64,000 nucleotides of DNA from Alicyclobacillus sp. (GCA_023511295.1 JAIMBT010000014.1:41006-105005); one strand, 5' to 3'; shown: positions 23,957 to 33,794, counted from the stretch's first letter. Notes: generated by a model not told the origin, from the letters alone. Program-made: numbers and translations.

Positions 23957-24970
23957 CTACAGGTACCGCCGCACAATTTCCGCGAACAGCTGCATGTCGG
24001 CGTTCCCTCCGCTCGCCAGGACCACGACTTTCTTCCCCGCCAACGGTGCCTGGCCGTAGATGACCGCCGCGAGGGCCGCAGCGCCGGACGGCTCCAGCAC
24101 CAGCTTCGCCCGTTCCGCTGCCACCGCGACGGCGCGGGCAATCTGCTCCTCCGAGACCAGCACCAGGTCATCCACGTACCGCTGCGTGTGCGCGAACGTT
24201 AAATCTCCCGGTTTCTTCGCCATCAACCCGTCCGCAATCGTGTCGACCTTGTCGACTTCCGTCGGCCGTCCCGCGCGCAGCGACTCGTACATCGCCATCG
24301 CGCCTTCCGTGTTGACGCCGATGACCTCGACGGTCGGCTTCGATTCCTTCAGGGCCGCAGCGACACCGGAGATTAGACCGCCGCCGCTCACCGGAACCAC
24401 CACCGCATCGACCTCCGGCAGGTCCTCCAGGATTTCAATCCCGATGGTCCCCTGCCCCGCAATCGTCCACGGGTCTTCAAACGGGTGGACCATGGCGTAG
24501 CCTTCCTCCGCTTGAATCTCGAGGGCTTTGTGGTGCATCGTGATGGAAGACGGACCACCGAGGACGACCTTCGCACCGTACCCTTCAATCGCGTTCCTCT
24601 TGCTCGCGACCGGGTTGTCCGGCATCACCACCGTGGCCGGAATGCCCAGCTTCATGGCCGCATAGGCGGTGCCCGCACCGTGGTTGCCCGCGGAGAACGC
24701 AATCACTCCGCGGCTGCGAACGTCCTTTGGCAGGTTGGCAATCTTGTTGTACGCACCGCGGACTTTGAACGATCCGGTTTTCTGCAAGTTCTCCGGCTTG
24801 ATGTACAGCGCACAGCTGCCCATCCGACTGAATGTCTCCGAGTACTGCAGCGGCGTGGCGTGGATCACGCCTGCCAAGGTCGCCCGCGCCTGGCGGATTT
24901 GCGTCAAGGTCACGAGAGCGGACGAGGCAGCGAGCGTGTCACTCGTCTGTTCTGCGTTCACGAGGTCCAT
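23957..24970 (-). CDS. Threonine ammonia-lyase, catabolic type without ACT domain
   Basis: PLP enzyme of 337 residues converting threonine (or serine) to 2-oxobutyrate and ammonia. The PLP lysine is in GSFKVRGAYNK, the phosphate-binding loop is VSGGGLISG, and SAGNHGAG follows the usual pattern. The length matches TdcB-like enzymes; the regulatory ACT domain of biosynthetic IlvA is missing. AGGAGG lies before the ATG. It stands alone on the minus strand. A serine racemase-like activity is an alternative within this fold. Confidence 0.92.
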   Translation of the reverse strand: MDLVNAEQTSDTLAASSALVTLTQIRQARATLAGVIHATPLQYSETFSRMGSCALYIKPENLQKTGSFKVRGAYNKIANLPKDVRSRGVIAFSAGNHGAGTAYAAMKLGIPATVVMPDNPVASKRNAIEGYGAKVVLGGPSSITMHHKALEIQAEEGYAMVHPFEDPWTIAGQGTIGIEILEDLPEVDAVVVPVSGGGLISGVAAALKESKPTVEVIGVNTEGAMAMYESLRAGRPTEVDKVDTIADGLMAKKPGDLTFAHTQRYVDDLVLVSEEQIARAVAVAAERAKLVLEPSGAAALAAVIYGQAPLAGKKVVVLASGGNADMQLFAEIVRRYL

Positions 24971-25082
24971 GGCTTGTCCTCCTGTTGTGCCGAATCATGC
25001 CGCGCGGAATGTTCAGACCTGTCTACCATCATTCACTTCTTCAGCCGCGCTGTCAACCTGCCCGCCGGCCCGAGCAGCTGCA

Positions 25083-25331
25083 TCACCGACTGCTCGTTAG
25101 CCGTCGGCCGTGCCGTTTCAACCACCGACCCTTTCGCTGCAATCTTCCGTCCGCTTGGCTGACCAGCGCTTCCACGCGATGGGCCAGCTCCAGCGCGCTC
25201 GCCGTCTCCTCGCTGTCGCCGACGCAGGTAAACACGTCCCCTTCTGCCCCGCAATTCAGACATTTGTGCTCCGGCTCAAACGATGCCGTGTGGTAGCCGC
25301 AACGTCCACAGGCGTAGTAGTACATTCTCAC
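25083..25331 (-). CDS. Small zinc-ribbon protein
   Basis: An 82-residue protein beginning with a zinc ribbon: CGRCGYH then HKCLNCGAEG, two CxxC knuckles 18 residues apart. The rest is helical and basic. The start is GTG 25331 with GGGGG upstream; ATG 25325 is possible. Function not assigned; such proteins often act as redox or nucleic-acid adaptors. Confidence 0.75.
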   Translation of the reverse strand: MRMYYYACGRCGYHTASFEPEHKCLNCGAEGDVFTCVGDSEETASALELAHRVEALVSQADGRLQRKGRWLKRHGRRLTSSR

Positions 25332-25662
25332 ATGCCATCACCCCCTTCATTGTGCGCGGTCGAGGCTGTCGAAAGCGCGCAGTTTGTGCGCCCTGTGGAC
25401 GAAAACTTCGGAGGCTCCCGATTGCCCGTTGCGTCATGGGACGGAGTGGGCCGTCGCCGCGTTTTCGTCGGTGCGGATTTCGGTGGTTGGAACGTGCACG
25501 TGGGCGGAATCGACACCGTATGGTGTGGGCAACACAGGTGCATCCGGCGCGGCTTGCGCGTGCCGCCCCGGGTCGGTGAGCACCTTCGAGCGCGCCCAGG
25601 ACAGAGGAACCAGGTCTTGCGCCGGACCTTGGGCGAGGAAAACAACGTGTGGAGGGACTGCT
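25332..25662. other. 331-bp divergent intergenic region
   Basis: Between the zinc-ribbon and DUF2935 genes. It holds the DUF2935 ribosome site (25651-25656). Open frames pass through it on both strands but none has a ribosome site or recognisable product. No clear promoter or structured RNA was identified. Confidence 0.5.
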
Positions 25663-26553
25663 GTGGACACGGTTGACCTGGCCAAATCGGCCCGTTTTGA
25701 GCTGTGCTTTTGGATGCAGATTTTGGGGGATCACGGACGGTTTATCCGGGATTCGCTCGCCCCATCGGAGTCTGTCGAGATAGATCGCGCGCGGCAATTC
25801 ATCCGGACCTTTGACGGGTTGTTGGAGCAATCCCGCTCCGAACACGACGCCACTGGACTCATCGCCATCGTCCGCGACGCCATCGGTCACGTTCGATCCC
25901 TTCGCAGCTTCAAACTGCACCTCCTCCGCAGACACCTCACGCGCGAGCTGCACAGTACGCTGCCGCCGACGTTCTACAACCACATGGTGAACGAGTTGGA
26001 AGAGTGCCTGCGCGTACTCTCCGCGCTCTCTGTTGGGGAACAGCCCAAACCCGGGCACTCCGTCCACCAACACCTGCTGTGGCTTCCGGACGCATCCGGC
26101 CACGCCGCCAGCCTCCGGTCCGCTGTCGACCTGTCGGAGCGCCAGATACAAGCGCGCTGCGACCAATTTACGGAGGCGTTTGACCAGTTTCACCTGAAGG
26201 CCATCGAACTCGCGGGCTACCTGCGCGCGAACATCGACGACTTTCCGGCGTTGCGCCAGTTTGACGAGACCGTCAGCCTGGAGATTTGCTTGTTTCACGG
26301 CTTCCTGGCCGAACTGGAAGAAATGGAGCTGAGCAACCGCTTGCTTGGGTCGGTCGCCGCTCTGATGCCGGACCACATGGCGCGGGAGGAGTGTTACTAT
26401 TTATGGAAGTTGCGCGAGACGAGCTCGGCGAAGGAGATCTCGCTACCGGGTGGGATGGCGGCACACGACGACACCGCTGTCGATCTCACCGGCACCCCGA
26501 CCGCCTGCGACCCGACGCACCCGCGCGTCCGCGACCCTCGGCCGCGCACGTAA
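25663..26553 (+). CDS. DUF2935 protein (helical, possible metal-binding)
   Basis: A 296-residue all-helical protein of the DUF2935 family, common in spore-forming Firmicutes. The start FELCFWMQILGDHGRFIRDSL is diagnostic and is repeated in degenerate form near residue 195 (EICLFHGFLAELEEM), as expected of two four-helix bundles; conserved His and Glu residues may bind metal. The GTG at 25663 has GGAGGG 6 nt upstream; longer in-frame extensions are rejected. The last ~30 residues after KEISLPGG are low-complexity. Confidence 0.88.
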   Translation: MDTVDLAKSARFELCFWMQILGDHGRFIRDSLAPSESVEIDRARQFIRTFDGLLEQSRSEHDATGLIAIVRDAIGHVRSLRSFKLHLLRRHLTRELHSTLPPTFYNHMVNELEECLRVLSALSVGEQPKPGHSVHQHLLWLPDASGHAASLRSAVDLSERQIQARCDQFTEAFDQFHLKAIELAGYLRANIDDFPALRQFDETVSLEICLFHGFLAELEEMELSNRLLGSVAALMPDHMAREECYYLWKLRETSSAKEISLPGGMAAHDDTAVDLTGTPTACDPTHPRVRDPRPRT

Positions 26554-26628
26554 GCCGCGGGTCGCATCGGCGCCTGCACGTGCGGAGTGGCCCGCGCAGG
26601 GCGGGCGGATCTGGCCGGTTACCCCCAT

Positions 26629-26943
26629 TTACTGCGGCCGGAAGACCGCTGCCACCAAGCGCTGGAGTTCCGTGAGATTGTGGTGAAATTGGGCGGTGAG
26701 GAAGTGCAAGCCAGCGGTCAGGCTGCGGTCGAACGTGGCGCTCCACACCGAGGCGTACAGGACCGCAAACACCAACATGAGCGAGATCAAAATTCCGACC
26801 ATCACGCGACCAAGGCCATCCGCAGCGACAGGATGGCCTTGGTTGGCGGGCACGTCGTGGACTGCGGTTCGCATCGGCCGGGCGGCTCGATGACTGCGCG
26901 AGTCCGCGCTCCATGCCGCGATACTTCGAGTTTGCGTCCGCAC
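26629..26943 (-). CDS. Small single-pass membrane protein
   Basis: A 104-residue ORF with a basic, polar first half and one strong membrane helix (VMVGILISLMLVFAVLYASVW, about residues 47-67) followed by a helical tail. The GTG at 26943 has AGGGGGG at 8-nt spacing. No family recognised; the next gene upstream on the strand is unrelated. Confidence 0.5.
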   Translation of the reverse strand: MRTQTRSIAAWSADSRSHRAARPMRTAVHDVPANQGHPVAADGLGRVMVGILISLMLVFAVLYASVWSATFDRSLTAGLHFLTAQFHHNLTELQRLVAAVFRPQ

Positions 26944-27040
26944 ACTACCGCCCCCCTCGTTGGTCTGTTACTTGACACAGGCTTCGAGGGGGCGAAGGAA
27001 ATTTGTGTGGGTGGCCGAGCTCTCTCGCGGGGGCGCCGGG

Positions 27041-27841
27041 TTACGCCTCGTCTCCCGCCCCTGCCGCACCCGCTGCTTCGAACAGCGCGCTCAGCTTTTG
27101 GTAGGTCGCCGGAAACTCCGCCGTATACTTGAGAAATTGCGGGACTGGATAGCGAACGCCGCCCTTGTGCGTGCCGCTCAGCCCTTCCACCAGTTCCTCG
27201 GCATCCGCGAACGGAAAGCTGAACGCCATCTCGTGGTCCTGCGTCTGGGCAAACACGCGGTCCCCGTAACAGGGCAGGATCACCTGCGGCTGCCCAGTCC
27301 GAAGCGTGCGAATCGCGATGTCCGCGCAGTCGGCGCGGGCCGAGAAGGTGGACGGGATGGAGCCGCCCCGCCGGAACAACATGCCGGCCACCAGGCGCAT
27401 CACCTGAGCAGAGTTGGCGTAGACGACGACCACATCCGGGTTGAACGGCGCGCGCTCGAGCGGAAAGGCCACATAGTACCCGCTCTCAGCCGCAGTCAGT
27501 CTGGGGACGTCTGCTTCTGTGCGGCGGGCGCTCTCCGGGTCTCCCGTGTACATGCCACAGACGAGGTTCCCTTCGGTGTAGTAGTCGAGCGCTGGCTGGT
27601 ATCCAAACGCCACCTGCGCGATGGGGCAGCTCAGGTCTGCGCCGTTCATCGCGATGGTCCAGCCGTACCGCCTGGCGTATCCGACGGCTTGGCAGATGGT
27701 GATGCGCTCCCCGAAGTCGCGGGACGGCCGTTTATACCGTGCGGGGAGCTCGCCCTCCTCGCGGACAATGCGGATGCCAACCGGAAACGTGTCCGGCCTC
27801 ACGTGTTGTTCAATCGCGCTGGCCAGTTCCTTTGCGTCCAT
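27041..27841 (-). CDS. DUF169 (COG2043) protein
   Basis: A 266-residue cytoplasmic protein of the DUF169 family. The conserved cysteines are visible in ITICQAVGYAR, GADLSCPIAQ, ARADCADIA and LPCYGDRV, suggesting a metal or Fe-S site. GGGGAGG precedes the ATG. It starts 72 bp after the ATP sulfurylase stop on the same strand, so co-transcription with sulfur-assimilation genes is likely. The biochemical role of the family is not established. Confidence 0.85.
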   Translation of the reverse strand: MDAKELASAIEQHVRPDTFPVGIRIVREEGELPARYKRPSRDFGERITICQAVGYARRYGWTIAMNGADLSCPIAQVAFGYQPALDYYTEGNLVCGMYTGDPESARRTEADVPRLTAAESGYYVAFPLERAPFNPDVVVVYANSAQVMRLVAGMLFRRGGSIPSTFSARADCADIAIRTLRTGQPQVILPCYGDRVFAQTQDHEMAFSFPFADAEELVEGLSGTHKGGVRYPVPQFLKYTAEFPATYQKLSALFEAAGAAGAGDEA

Positions 27842-27913
27842 GTGCCCACCTCCCCAAGTCCAGTGTTCTGTCGAAATCCCGCGCGGTCTGATTCTACGCG
27901 GCCGCGTTCAAAA

Positions 27914-29080
27914 TCATCCCTTGTTCGCCGCGGTATAGTACTCCATCAACACAGCGACGACCTCTGGCCGACTGAACTCCGGCGGCGGGGCAATCCCTTC
28001 CGAGAGCATGGCGCGCACCTTGGTTCCGGACAGAATGACGCGATCTTCCGCGCCGTGCGGGCATGTCTTCGTGGTGGCCATGCCGCCACACTTGCGGCAG
28101 AAGAAGGCGTGTTCGAAAAACACGGGCGTGATGCCCAACTCGTCGGGCGCAAAGTTGCTGAAGATCTTCTGCGCGTCGTAGGTGCCGTAGTAGTTCCCGA
28201 CGCCCGCGTGATCACGGCCGACGATGAAGTGCGTGCACCCGTAGTTGCGGCGCACGAGCGCGTGCATCACCGCTTCACGCGGCCCGGCGTACCGCATCGC
28301 GGCCTTGTATACGCCGAAGTGGACGCGCTCCAACGGGTAGTAGTGCTGCAGGATGGCCTGGTAGGCCCGCAGTCGAACCTGTGCCGGCACGTCGTCCGAT
28401 TTGGTCGGCCCGACCAGTGGGTTCAGGTACAGCCCGTCCACCGTCTCCAGCGCCGCCTTCTGGATGTACTCATGCGCGCGGTGGATGGGGTTGCGGGTCT
28501 GAAAGCCGACGATGGTCTTCCAGCCCCGGCGCGCGAATTCGGCCTTCACGTCCTCCGGTGCATAGAAGTAGGGAGAGAACACGTCCTGCCGCTCGTCGTC
28601 GAACACCTTCACGGGACCGCCCAGGTAGACGCTGCCGCGACTGTACAACCGCTTGACGCCCGGGTGGGCGTCCTCCGTCGTGCGGTAGACCCGTTCCGCC
28701 TCGTGGGTCCGGTCTGGGCGGTACATGTGCGTCACCTGCATCAATGCGCAGACGACGCCGTCCGTTCGAACCAGTTGAATCACGTCGTCGAGGTGAATGC
28801 GCGCAGCGGTCTCTTCGGCGACCGGCAACGTGATGGGGATGGACCACACCTGCCCGTTCTGAAGGTGCATCGTCTCCACCACCGACTGGTAGTCCGCCTC
28901 CGAGATGAAACCCGTGAGGGGGCGAAACGCGCCGATGCCAATCTGGTAGACATCGGATTCTGCCACTTCATCGAGCTCCACCTGCGGCAGGGCGCTGAAA
29001 TTCGCGAGGACGGCGTCGCGCTGATCTGTGGGGATGCGGATGGAAAGTTGGTCAAAGGTGGACGCTGCGTCAACAGACAA
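27914..29080 (-). CDS. sat: ATP sulfurylase (sulfate adenylyltransferase)
   Basis: Enzyme of 388 residues that activates sulfate to APS. The nucleotide motifs [12 protein letters not shown] and [17 protein letters not shown] are clear, and a zinc-finger-like [16 protein letters not shown] is near the C-terminus, as in the homo-oligomeric bacterial enzymes. It starts with TTG 29080, supported by AAAGGAG at 8 nt. It is followed by DUF169 and preceded by cysQ. APS kinase and PAPS reductase genes are not in the window. Confidence 0.95.
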   Translation of the reverse strand: MSVDAASTFDQLSIRIPTDQRDAVLANFSALPQVELDEVAESDVYQIGIGAFRPLTGFISEADYQSVVETMHLQNGQVWSIPITLPVAEETAARIHLDDVIQLVRTDGVVCALMQVTHMYRPDRTHEAERVYRTTEDAHPGVKRLYSRGSVYLGGPVKVFDDERQDVFSPYFYAPEDVKAEFARRGWKTIVGFQTRNPIHRAHEYIQKAALETVDGLYLNPLVGPTKSDDVPAQVRLRAYQAILQHYYPLERVHFGVYKAAMRYAGPREAVMHALVRRNYGCTHFIVGRDHAGVGNYYGTYDAQKIFSNFAPDELGITPVFFEHAFFCRKCGGMATTKTCPHGAEDRVILSGTKVRAMLSEGIAPPPEFSRPEVVAVLMEYYTAANKG

Positions 29081-29171
29081 TCGAAAAACTCCTTTCTACT
29101 CCATTCGACAAATCCGTGTGAGAAACGCCGTTTAGGAACAGCATACACGATGCAAACGGAGGGCGGCCAGG

Positions 29172-29957
29172 TCACCGGCCGGGGCGTCCGTCGCGAATCC
29201 GCGACCATACCACCGGGAAGGCGGGTTCCGAGCATGCGACAATGCCGTCGACCAGCGTATCCTCGCGGTTGAACTGAAACGGCGCGCCGTCCAGTTGGAC
29301 CACCCGCCCCCCCGCTTCCTGCACGAGCAGGACGCCAGCCGCGATATCCCACTCGTTCTTCGGTACCAGGCTGAACGTGCCCGCGGCAGACCCTGCGGAG
29401 ACCAATGCGAGTTTGTAGGCCACCGACCCGACCGGCGTCACGTCGAAATCGTCCATGAAGTCGTCGAACTGGCCGCGTTTGACCTCGGACCGGCTTGCCA
29501 AGATCGCCGGCTTGCCGGCGAACGCAGGCATGGCGGCGACCGGATCGTCGTTCAGAAACGCCCCTTCCCCTTGCGCAGCCCAGAACAGTTCATCGCGGGC
29601 CGGGTTGCAGATCACCCCGACCACCACCTCGCCGTTGACGGCCAGTGCGACCGACACGCTGTACTGCGGGACCCCTTCCACGAACTCTTTGGTGCCGTCG
29701 ATTGGATCAACAATCCACACCCGCGCCCGCGACAGCCTGGCCGGGTCATCCTGTGTCTCCTCGGATAGCCACCCGTCGTCCGGAAACGTTCCAAGGAGGG
29801 TGGTGCGGAGGATCTCGTTCGCCGCCAAGTCGGCGGTTGTGAGGGGATCTTCGTTGGCTTTGTAGGATGTCTCGAAGCCGTTCTCAGACAGGCGGAGGAT
29901 TTCGCGCCCCGCCGCCAGGGCAGCGGTTTTGGCGACCTGCAATTCCCGTTCGTACAC
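29172..29957 (-). CDS. cysQ: 3'(2'),5'-bisphosphate nucleotidase, CysQ type
   Basis: Mg-dependent phosphatase of 261 residues that removes phosphate from PAP, a by-product of sulfate assimilation. The inositol-phosphatase-superfamily motifs are complete: LSEETQDD, WIVDPIDGTKEF (first metal site) and NEWDIAAGVLLVQEAGG. The start chosen is GTG 29957 with AAGGAAG upstream. It lies 91 bp before sat on the same strand, supporting the sulfur role over inositol-phosphate hydrolysis. Confidence 0.9.
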   Translation of the reverse strand: MYERELQVAKTAALAAGREILRLSENGFETSYKANEDPLTTADLAANEILRTTLLGTFPDDGWLSEETQDDPARLSRARVWIVDPIDGTKEFVEGVPQYSVSVALAVNGEVVVGVICNPARDELFWAAQGEGAFLNDDPVAAMPAFAGKPAILASRSEVKRGQFDDFMDDFDVTPVGSVAYKLALVSAGSAAGTFSLVPKNEWDIAAGVLLVQEAGGRVVQLDGAPFQFNREDTLVDGIVACSEPAFPVVWSRIRDGRPGR

Positions 29958-30036
29958 GGCACTCTTCCTTACATTGTTGAAGTGGCCGGGTCCGCTGCGC
30001 AGCTGCACAGCGTCCGGCCACTCCATGATACCAATC

Positions 30037-31413
30037 TTACGCTGCTGCGTCCCGCCCGCCGCGACCCAACCGTCGGCTGACCAAGTAGCAGGCGGCCGCG
30101 ACGGCAAACCCGACATAGAACGTCAGGTCCGCACCGCCGAGCGCCTTCGCAATGGGTCCGGTGTAGAGCGTGGTCGACATGAACGGGATGGACACCGCAA
30201 ACCCGACCAGGAAGCTGACGAGGCCCGCGGCCTGAACGGATTCGTTCGCGCGTCGGTCCGTTGCGGCGGCCCGGTGCGCCTTGAGAAGGTAGAAATCGGT
30301 GAACAGCACCCCCAGCCACGGCATCATCCAGTAGCCCAGCAACAGCAGGAAGTTCTCGTAATTCTGCTCAAACCCTCCCTGCCCGAGCAGGCTCAGCGCC
30401 AGGCCGATGAGGCTCGCCACCACGGCCAGCGCCCAGCGCGGAAGACGGATGTCGAGCGCGCCCGCGGAGAGTGAGTTGGAGTACAGGTTGAGCGCGTCGG
30501 CCGCGGTCCCGCCGAGGATGATGGCGACGACGGCGATTCCGCCGAAGCCCCCCATCACGGCGTGGAGTTGGGCGATGGGATTGCCCGAGGCCGCACTCGT
30601 ACCGGCGGCCAGCACGCCGACCGCGAGACCAACCAATTCCAGCCACGCGGACGCGATGAACGACCCCAGGAAGGCGTACCACCAGACGCGCCCTTTGCTG
30701 GTGTCCGGGGCTAAGTAACGGCTGTAGTCCGAGGCGTACGGTCCCCAGCTCCCGATGTAGGAGAAGGCGGCCGCGACCATCACGAAGAAGAGCACCCACG
30801 GGCTGTGCGTCTGCGGGTGGTACAGAGCGAGCTGCGCGTGGTGCGTGAGCGCAATGACTGTCACCACTGCGAACAGGACGCCGAGCACGACAGACATCAC
30901 GCGCTCATAGGTGTGGATGAGGTTGTGCCCGTAGACGGCGAGCAACCCTTGGATGACGACGAGGATGATGGCTCCTTGCCAAAACGCCAGGGCCGGAAAC
31001 AGGACCCGAAGGCCGAAAGTTCCCAGGATGTTGTTGACCGTGAACCAGCCGATGGTGCTCACGTAGTTGAGGATGGCCGGCAGGTAACCGCCGACCCGTC
31101 CGAACGTGAACCGACCGATGACAAGCTGCGGTGCCCCGTAGGTGGGCCCCATCGCGGCGCAGCCCGCGAGGACTGCCGCGCCAATCAGGTTGCCGACGAG
31201 GATGGACGCAATCGACCAGGCCCATGACATGCCGAGCGTGATGGGCAGAAAGCCGAGGGCGAAGTCGGCAATCGTCAGGTTGCAGCCGAGCCACAGCGTG
31301 AACTGGCTCTGCGCGCGACCGTGGCGGTCTGCCGCCGCGACGGTCTCTACGCCGTACGGCTCCACCTGCAAGACCTTGTCGCCGTAGGATGCCGATGTGG
31401 AAGAAACGGACAA
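30037..31413 (-). CDS. NCS1-family nucleobase/cation symporter
   Basis: Membrane permease of 458 residues with about twelve hydrophobic segments. WLGCNLTIADFALGFLPITLGMSW and the substrate-site region SYIGSWGPYASDYSRYL match the purine/cytosine permease family. The start is TTG 31413, with GGGAGC at good spacing. It is upstream of cysQ by 79 bp. Cytosine, allantoin, thiamine or hydantoin are possible substrates; no nucleobase catabolic gene is adjacent. A TACTGTATATA element and a CTGTA...TACAG repeat lie upstream at about 31512-31540. Confidence 0.9.
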   Translation of the reverse strand: MSVSSTSASYGDKVLQVEPYGVETVAAADRHGRAQSQFTLWLGCNLTIADFALGFLPITLGMSWAWSIASILVGNLIGAAVLAGCAAMGPTYGAPQLVIGRFTFGRVGGYLPAILNYVSTIGWFTVNNILGTFGLRVLFPALAFWQGAIILVVIQGLLAVYGHNLIHTYERVMSVVLGVLFAVVTVIALTHHAQLALYHPQTHSPWVLFFVMVAAAFSYIGSWGPYASDYSRYLAPDTSKGRVWWYAFLGSFIASAWLELVGLAVGVLAAGTSAASGNPIAQLHAVMGGFGGIAVVAIILGGTAADALNLYSNSLSAGALDIRLPRWALAVVASLIGLALSLLGQGGFEQNYENFLLLLGYWMMPWLGVLFTDFYLLKAHRAAATDRRANESVQAAGLVSFLVGFAVSIPFMSTTLYTGPIAKALGGADLTFYVGFAVAAACYLVSRRLGRGGRDAAA

Positions 31414-31568
31414 GCCGAACAGCTCCCTTCACTTTCACTGGATGGCTGGATGGTGCGCGCGATGGTTGGGAACCGCCATGCGGTCCGCTCCACCCGCGCA
31501 CATAGAATATGCTACTGTATATACACCAATTTGTACAGGGTGGAAGAATGAAGGGCTTCGAGGGGTGG

Positions 31569-32300
31569 TCAGCGCAGACGCGGGTCGGTGAGGAGATCAT
31601 CCAGGAGGAGGTCCGCAGCCAACTGGTGTCCGGTTGCGTTGGGGTGCCAGCCATCATGCGTGATCTCTTCGACATCCACGTGGTACCGTTCGACGTACGC
31701 CTTCATCTGTGTGAACAGGTCCAACACCTGTACCTGCTGTGGTGGAAAGGTGCGGGCAACCTCCATCTCGGCGTTCAGGTAGCGCGGCTCGAGGGTTCGG
31801 TACGAGCGGAAGGAGACCCGGCTGACGGGCGGCGTGACCACGAGCACCCGGGCCCCAGCTGCGGTCGCCTCCTCCAACTGCGCTCGGATAGCGGCCTGAA
31901 AGGCCGGGAGGGGCAGCCGGTGGTGGATGTCGTTCAGGGTGCCCCACGCCATCACGACCAGGTTCGGGTGAAGCGAAGCCAGCCACTGCGGGAACTGCCT
32001 GGCGATGCTCTGCACGCTGGCACCGGGGATGGCGTGGTTGTAGAGGACGTACATCCGCCCGGTTTTGTCGGCCAACCCCTGAAAGGCCCGCTCCACAAAC
32101 CCGCGGTTGCGCGGTTCGTCGAACCAGCCGTGGGTGATGGACCCGCCGATGACCAGCACCCGCACGGCCGGTACGCGCCCTGGCTGCGAACCAGCCGATT
32201 CGGGACCGAGCCGGATTGCGCGGACGTCGGGCGTCGGCAGGCTCGCAGTGAACAGCCCCCACACCGCCAAGACCAGTGCAGACACCTTCCATCGACGCAC
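31569..32300 (-). CDS. Secreted or membrane-anchored SGNH/GDSL hydrolase
   Basis: Esterase-fold protein of 243 residues. An N-terminal hydrophobic helix (VSALVLAVWGLFTASLP) serves as signal or anchor. The SGNH blocks are GGSITHGW (nucleophile Ser), a middle GTLNDIHH (Asn) and DGWHPNATGHQ (Asp/His). GGAGGAG lies before GTG 32300; the longer ORF upstream is antisense-like. It probably acts on an envelope lipid or polysaccharide ester. It is divergent from the mannosyltransferase gene. Confidence 0.87.
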   Translation of the reverse strand: MRRWKVSALVLAVWGLFTASLPTPDVRAIRLGPESAGSQPGRVPAVRVLVIGGSITHGWFDEPRNRGFVERAFQGLADKTGRMYVLYNHAIPGASVQSIARQFPQWLASLHPNLVVMAWGTLNDIHHRLPLPAFQAAIRAQLEEATAAGARVLVVTPPVSRVSFRSYRTLEPRYLNAEMEVARTFPPQQVQVLDLFTQMKAYVERYHVDVEEITHDGWHPNATGHQLAADLLLDDLLTDPRLR

Positions 32301-32572
32301 GCGTTGTCTCCTCCTCTCGTACGGACGCGCTGGGCCGGAGCGTGCCGGCCGGCGCATCGGGCTCACGCGCTGCGGCGGTTGGGCGAGGGGGCGGATTGGC
32401 CGCAGCCACACCTTTACGTCCCACACAACGGTCCCCCGTTCTCGGCCACTCCCTTCGCCTCCACCGCCACGCCCTCCCGTTCCGCCATCACGTGACCTGC
32501 TTGAGCGCTTGTGTCCCGGTATCGTACCATGGACAAAGAGAGAACCCGGGTCTGCCGGAGAGGAGGCTATCC

Positions 32573-33727
32573 ATGTCTGCGTCGACACCCGCGCCGTCCT
32601 CCGACGGCGCGACGGCGGTCCGCGCTGGAGCGCTGCGATGGAGCCTCCCGCTCTGGCTGTGGATGCTGCAGTTCGCGGCGACCCTCGGCTCGATTTTCCT
32701 GTTCCGCCATATTGTTCCCAGGGGCCCGTTTCATATCCCGTACGGCATCGACACCCTCGGCGCGTGGGACGGCGGACATTACCTCGCCATCGCCGAGCGC
32801 GGGTACCAATCCGTCACCGACACGGCGTTCTTTCCCATCTACCCGTTGGCAATCCGGTGGCTCCACCGACTCGCTCAACTCCCGTACCTGACGTCCGCGG
32901 TGGTGGTGAGTCAGCTCTCCCTGCTCGCGGCGTTGTTCGTGCTGGATGGGGTGTGGGGGCGAAATCGGGCCGCGGCGAAAGCACTCTGCCTGCTGGCGGC
33001 CTTCCCGACAGCGTTTTTCTTCAACGTCGCCTACACGGAATCTGTGACCCTATTTCTTTACGCCATCTTCTTCTTCGCCCTCCGACGGGGTTCCTGGTGG
33101 ACGGCCGTTGTGGCGGCAGCTGTCGCGACGGGCGTCCACGACCTCAACGTCCTACTCGCCCTCCCCGCGCTCCTCGCGTGGTTCAGGGACCGCCCATCCG
33201 CTCGGGGCTGGCGCCGGGGCCGGCTGCTCAGCATTTCGCTCATCCCGCTGGCCTTGGTCGCCTATATGGCGTTCCTCGGCGTTCGGTTCGGCCACCCGTT
33301 GGCCTTCCTCATGGCAGAAGCACAGTGGGGGCGGCACTTCACGGTACCCGTGCTCAACCTGTTCCAGGCCTGGCCGAGCGGAGCGAAGTGGTTTGGGCCG
33401 GCGCGGTGGGACGGCCTCACCCTGTACGCCGTGAATGCCGGGGCGACCCTCCTGTTTTACGCCCTCGGCGTGGGCGTCGTGCGCTGCCGGTCGCTCGACC
33501 TGGGGACCAAGGTGTTCTACGTCGCGACCGCCCTCGCGTCGACCACTTCGAGCACGTTCAACGGGATTGAATCGTTCGGACGATTCATGGTGGTGCTGTT
33601 CCCTGCCTACCCGGTGCTCGCGCGCTGGTGCCGCCCGCTCCCCCTTTGGCTCCTCGCGATGGTGGTGTTCCTTGCGGGCCGCGTCGCGCTCGCCGGTTTC
33701 TTCGGCGCCGGTTACGTGGTGACGTGA
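32573..33727 (+). CDS. PIG-V-like membrane mannosyltransferase
   Basis: Integral membrane glycosyltransferase of 384 residues with about ten hydrophobic segments. The luminal-loop motif GAWDGGHYLAIAERGY corresponds to the catalytic WD region of the PIG-V/GPI mannosyltransferase II family, and FFPIYPLAIR follows as in relatives. GAGAGGAGG lies 6 nt before the ATG. A lipid-linked sugar donor and a surface polymer or lipid acceptor are expected; neither is known here. The neighbouring secreted SGNH hydrolase may act on the same envelope component. Confidence 0.82.
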   Translation: MSASTPAPSSDGATAVRAGALRWSLPLWLWMLQFAATLGSIFLFRHIVPRGPFHIPYGIDTLGAWDGGHYLAIAERGYQSVTDTAFFPIYPLAIRWLHRLAQLPYLTSAVVVSQLSLLAALFVLDGVWGRNRAAAKALCLLAAFPTAFFFNVAYTESVTLFLYAIFFFALRRGSWWTAVVAAAVATGVHDLNVLLALPALLAWFRDRPSARGWRRGRLLSISLIPLALVAYMAFLGVRFGHPLAFLMAEAQWGRHFTVPVLNLFQAWPSGAKWFGPARWDGLTLYAVNAGATLLFYALGVGVVRCRSLDLGTKVFYVATALASTTSSTFNGIESFGRFMVVLFPAYPVLARWCRPLPLWLLAMVVFLAGRVALAGFFGAGYVVT

Positions 33728-33794
33728 CGCCCCCAGCCGCATCGCCCCGCCTCAACCGGGGCAGGCGTGACAGCGGAGCAGGTTCTGCCGCTTG

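Noticed and set aside
25332..25662. Extension of the DUF2935 gene or an extra gene upstream of it
   Set aside because: The frame is open from 25384, but the family similarity and ribosome site begin at 25663; the upstream translation is Cys/Trp-rich and atypical.
26960..29272. 770-codon open frame on the plus strand
   Set aside because: Antisense to DUF169 and sat, which have complete family motifs. The translation is Arg/His/Val-rich with no recognisable domain.
33740..33775. Terminator between the mannosyltransferase and membrane transporter genes
   Set aside because: A short GCCCCG / CGGGGC stem is present without a T-run; too weak to call.
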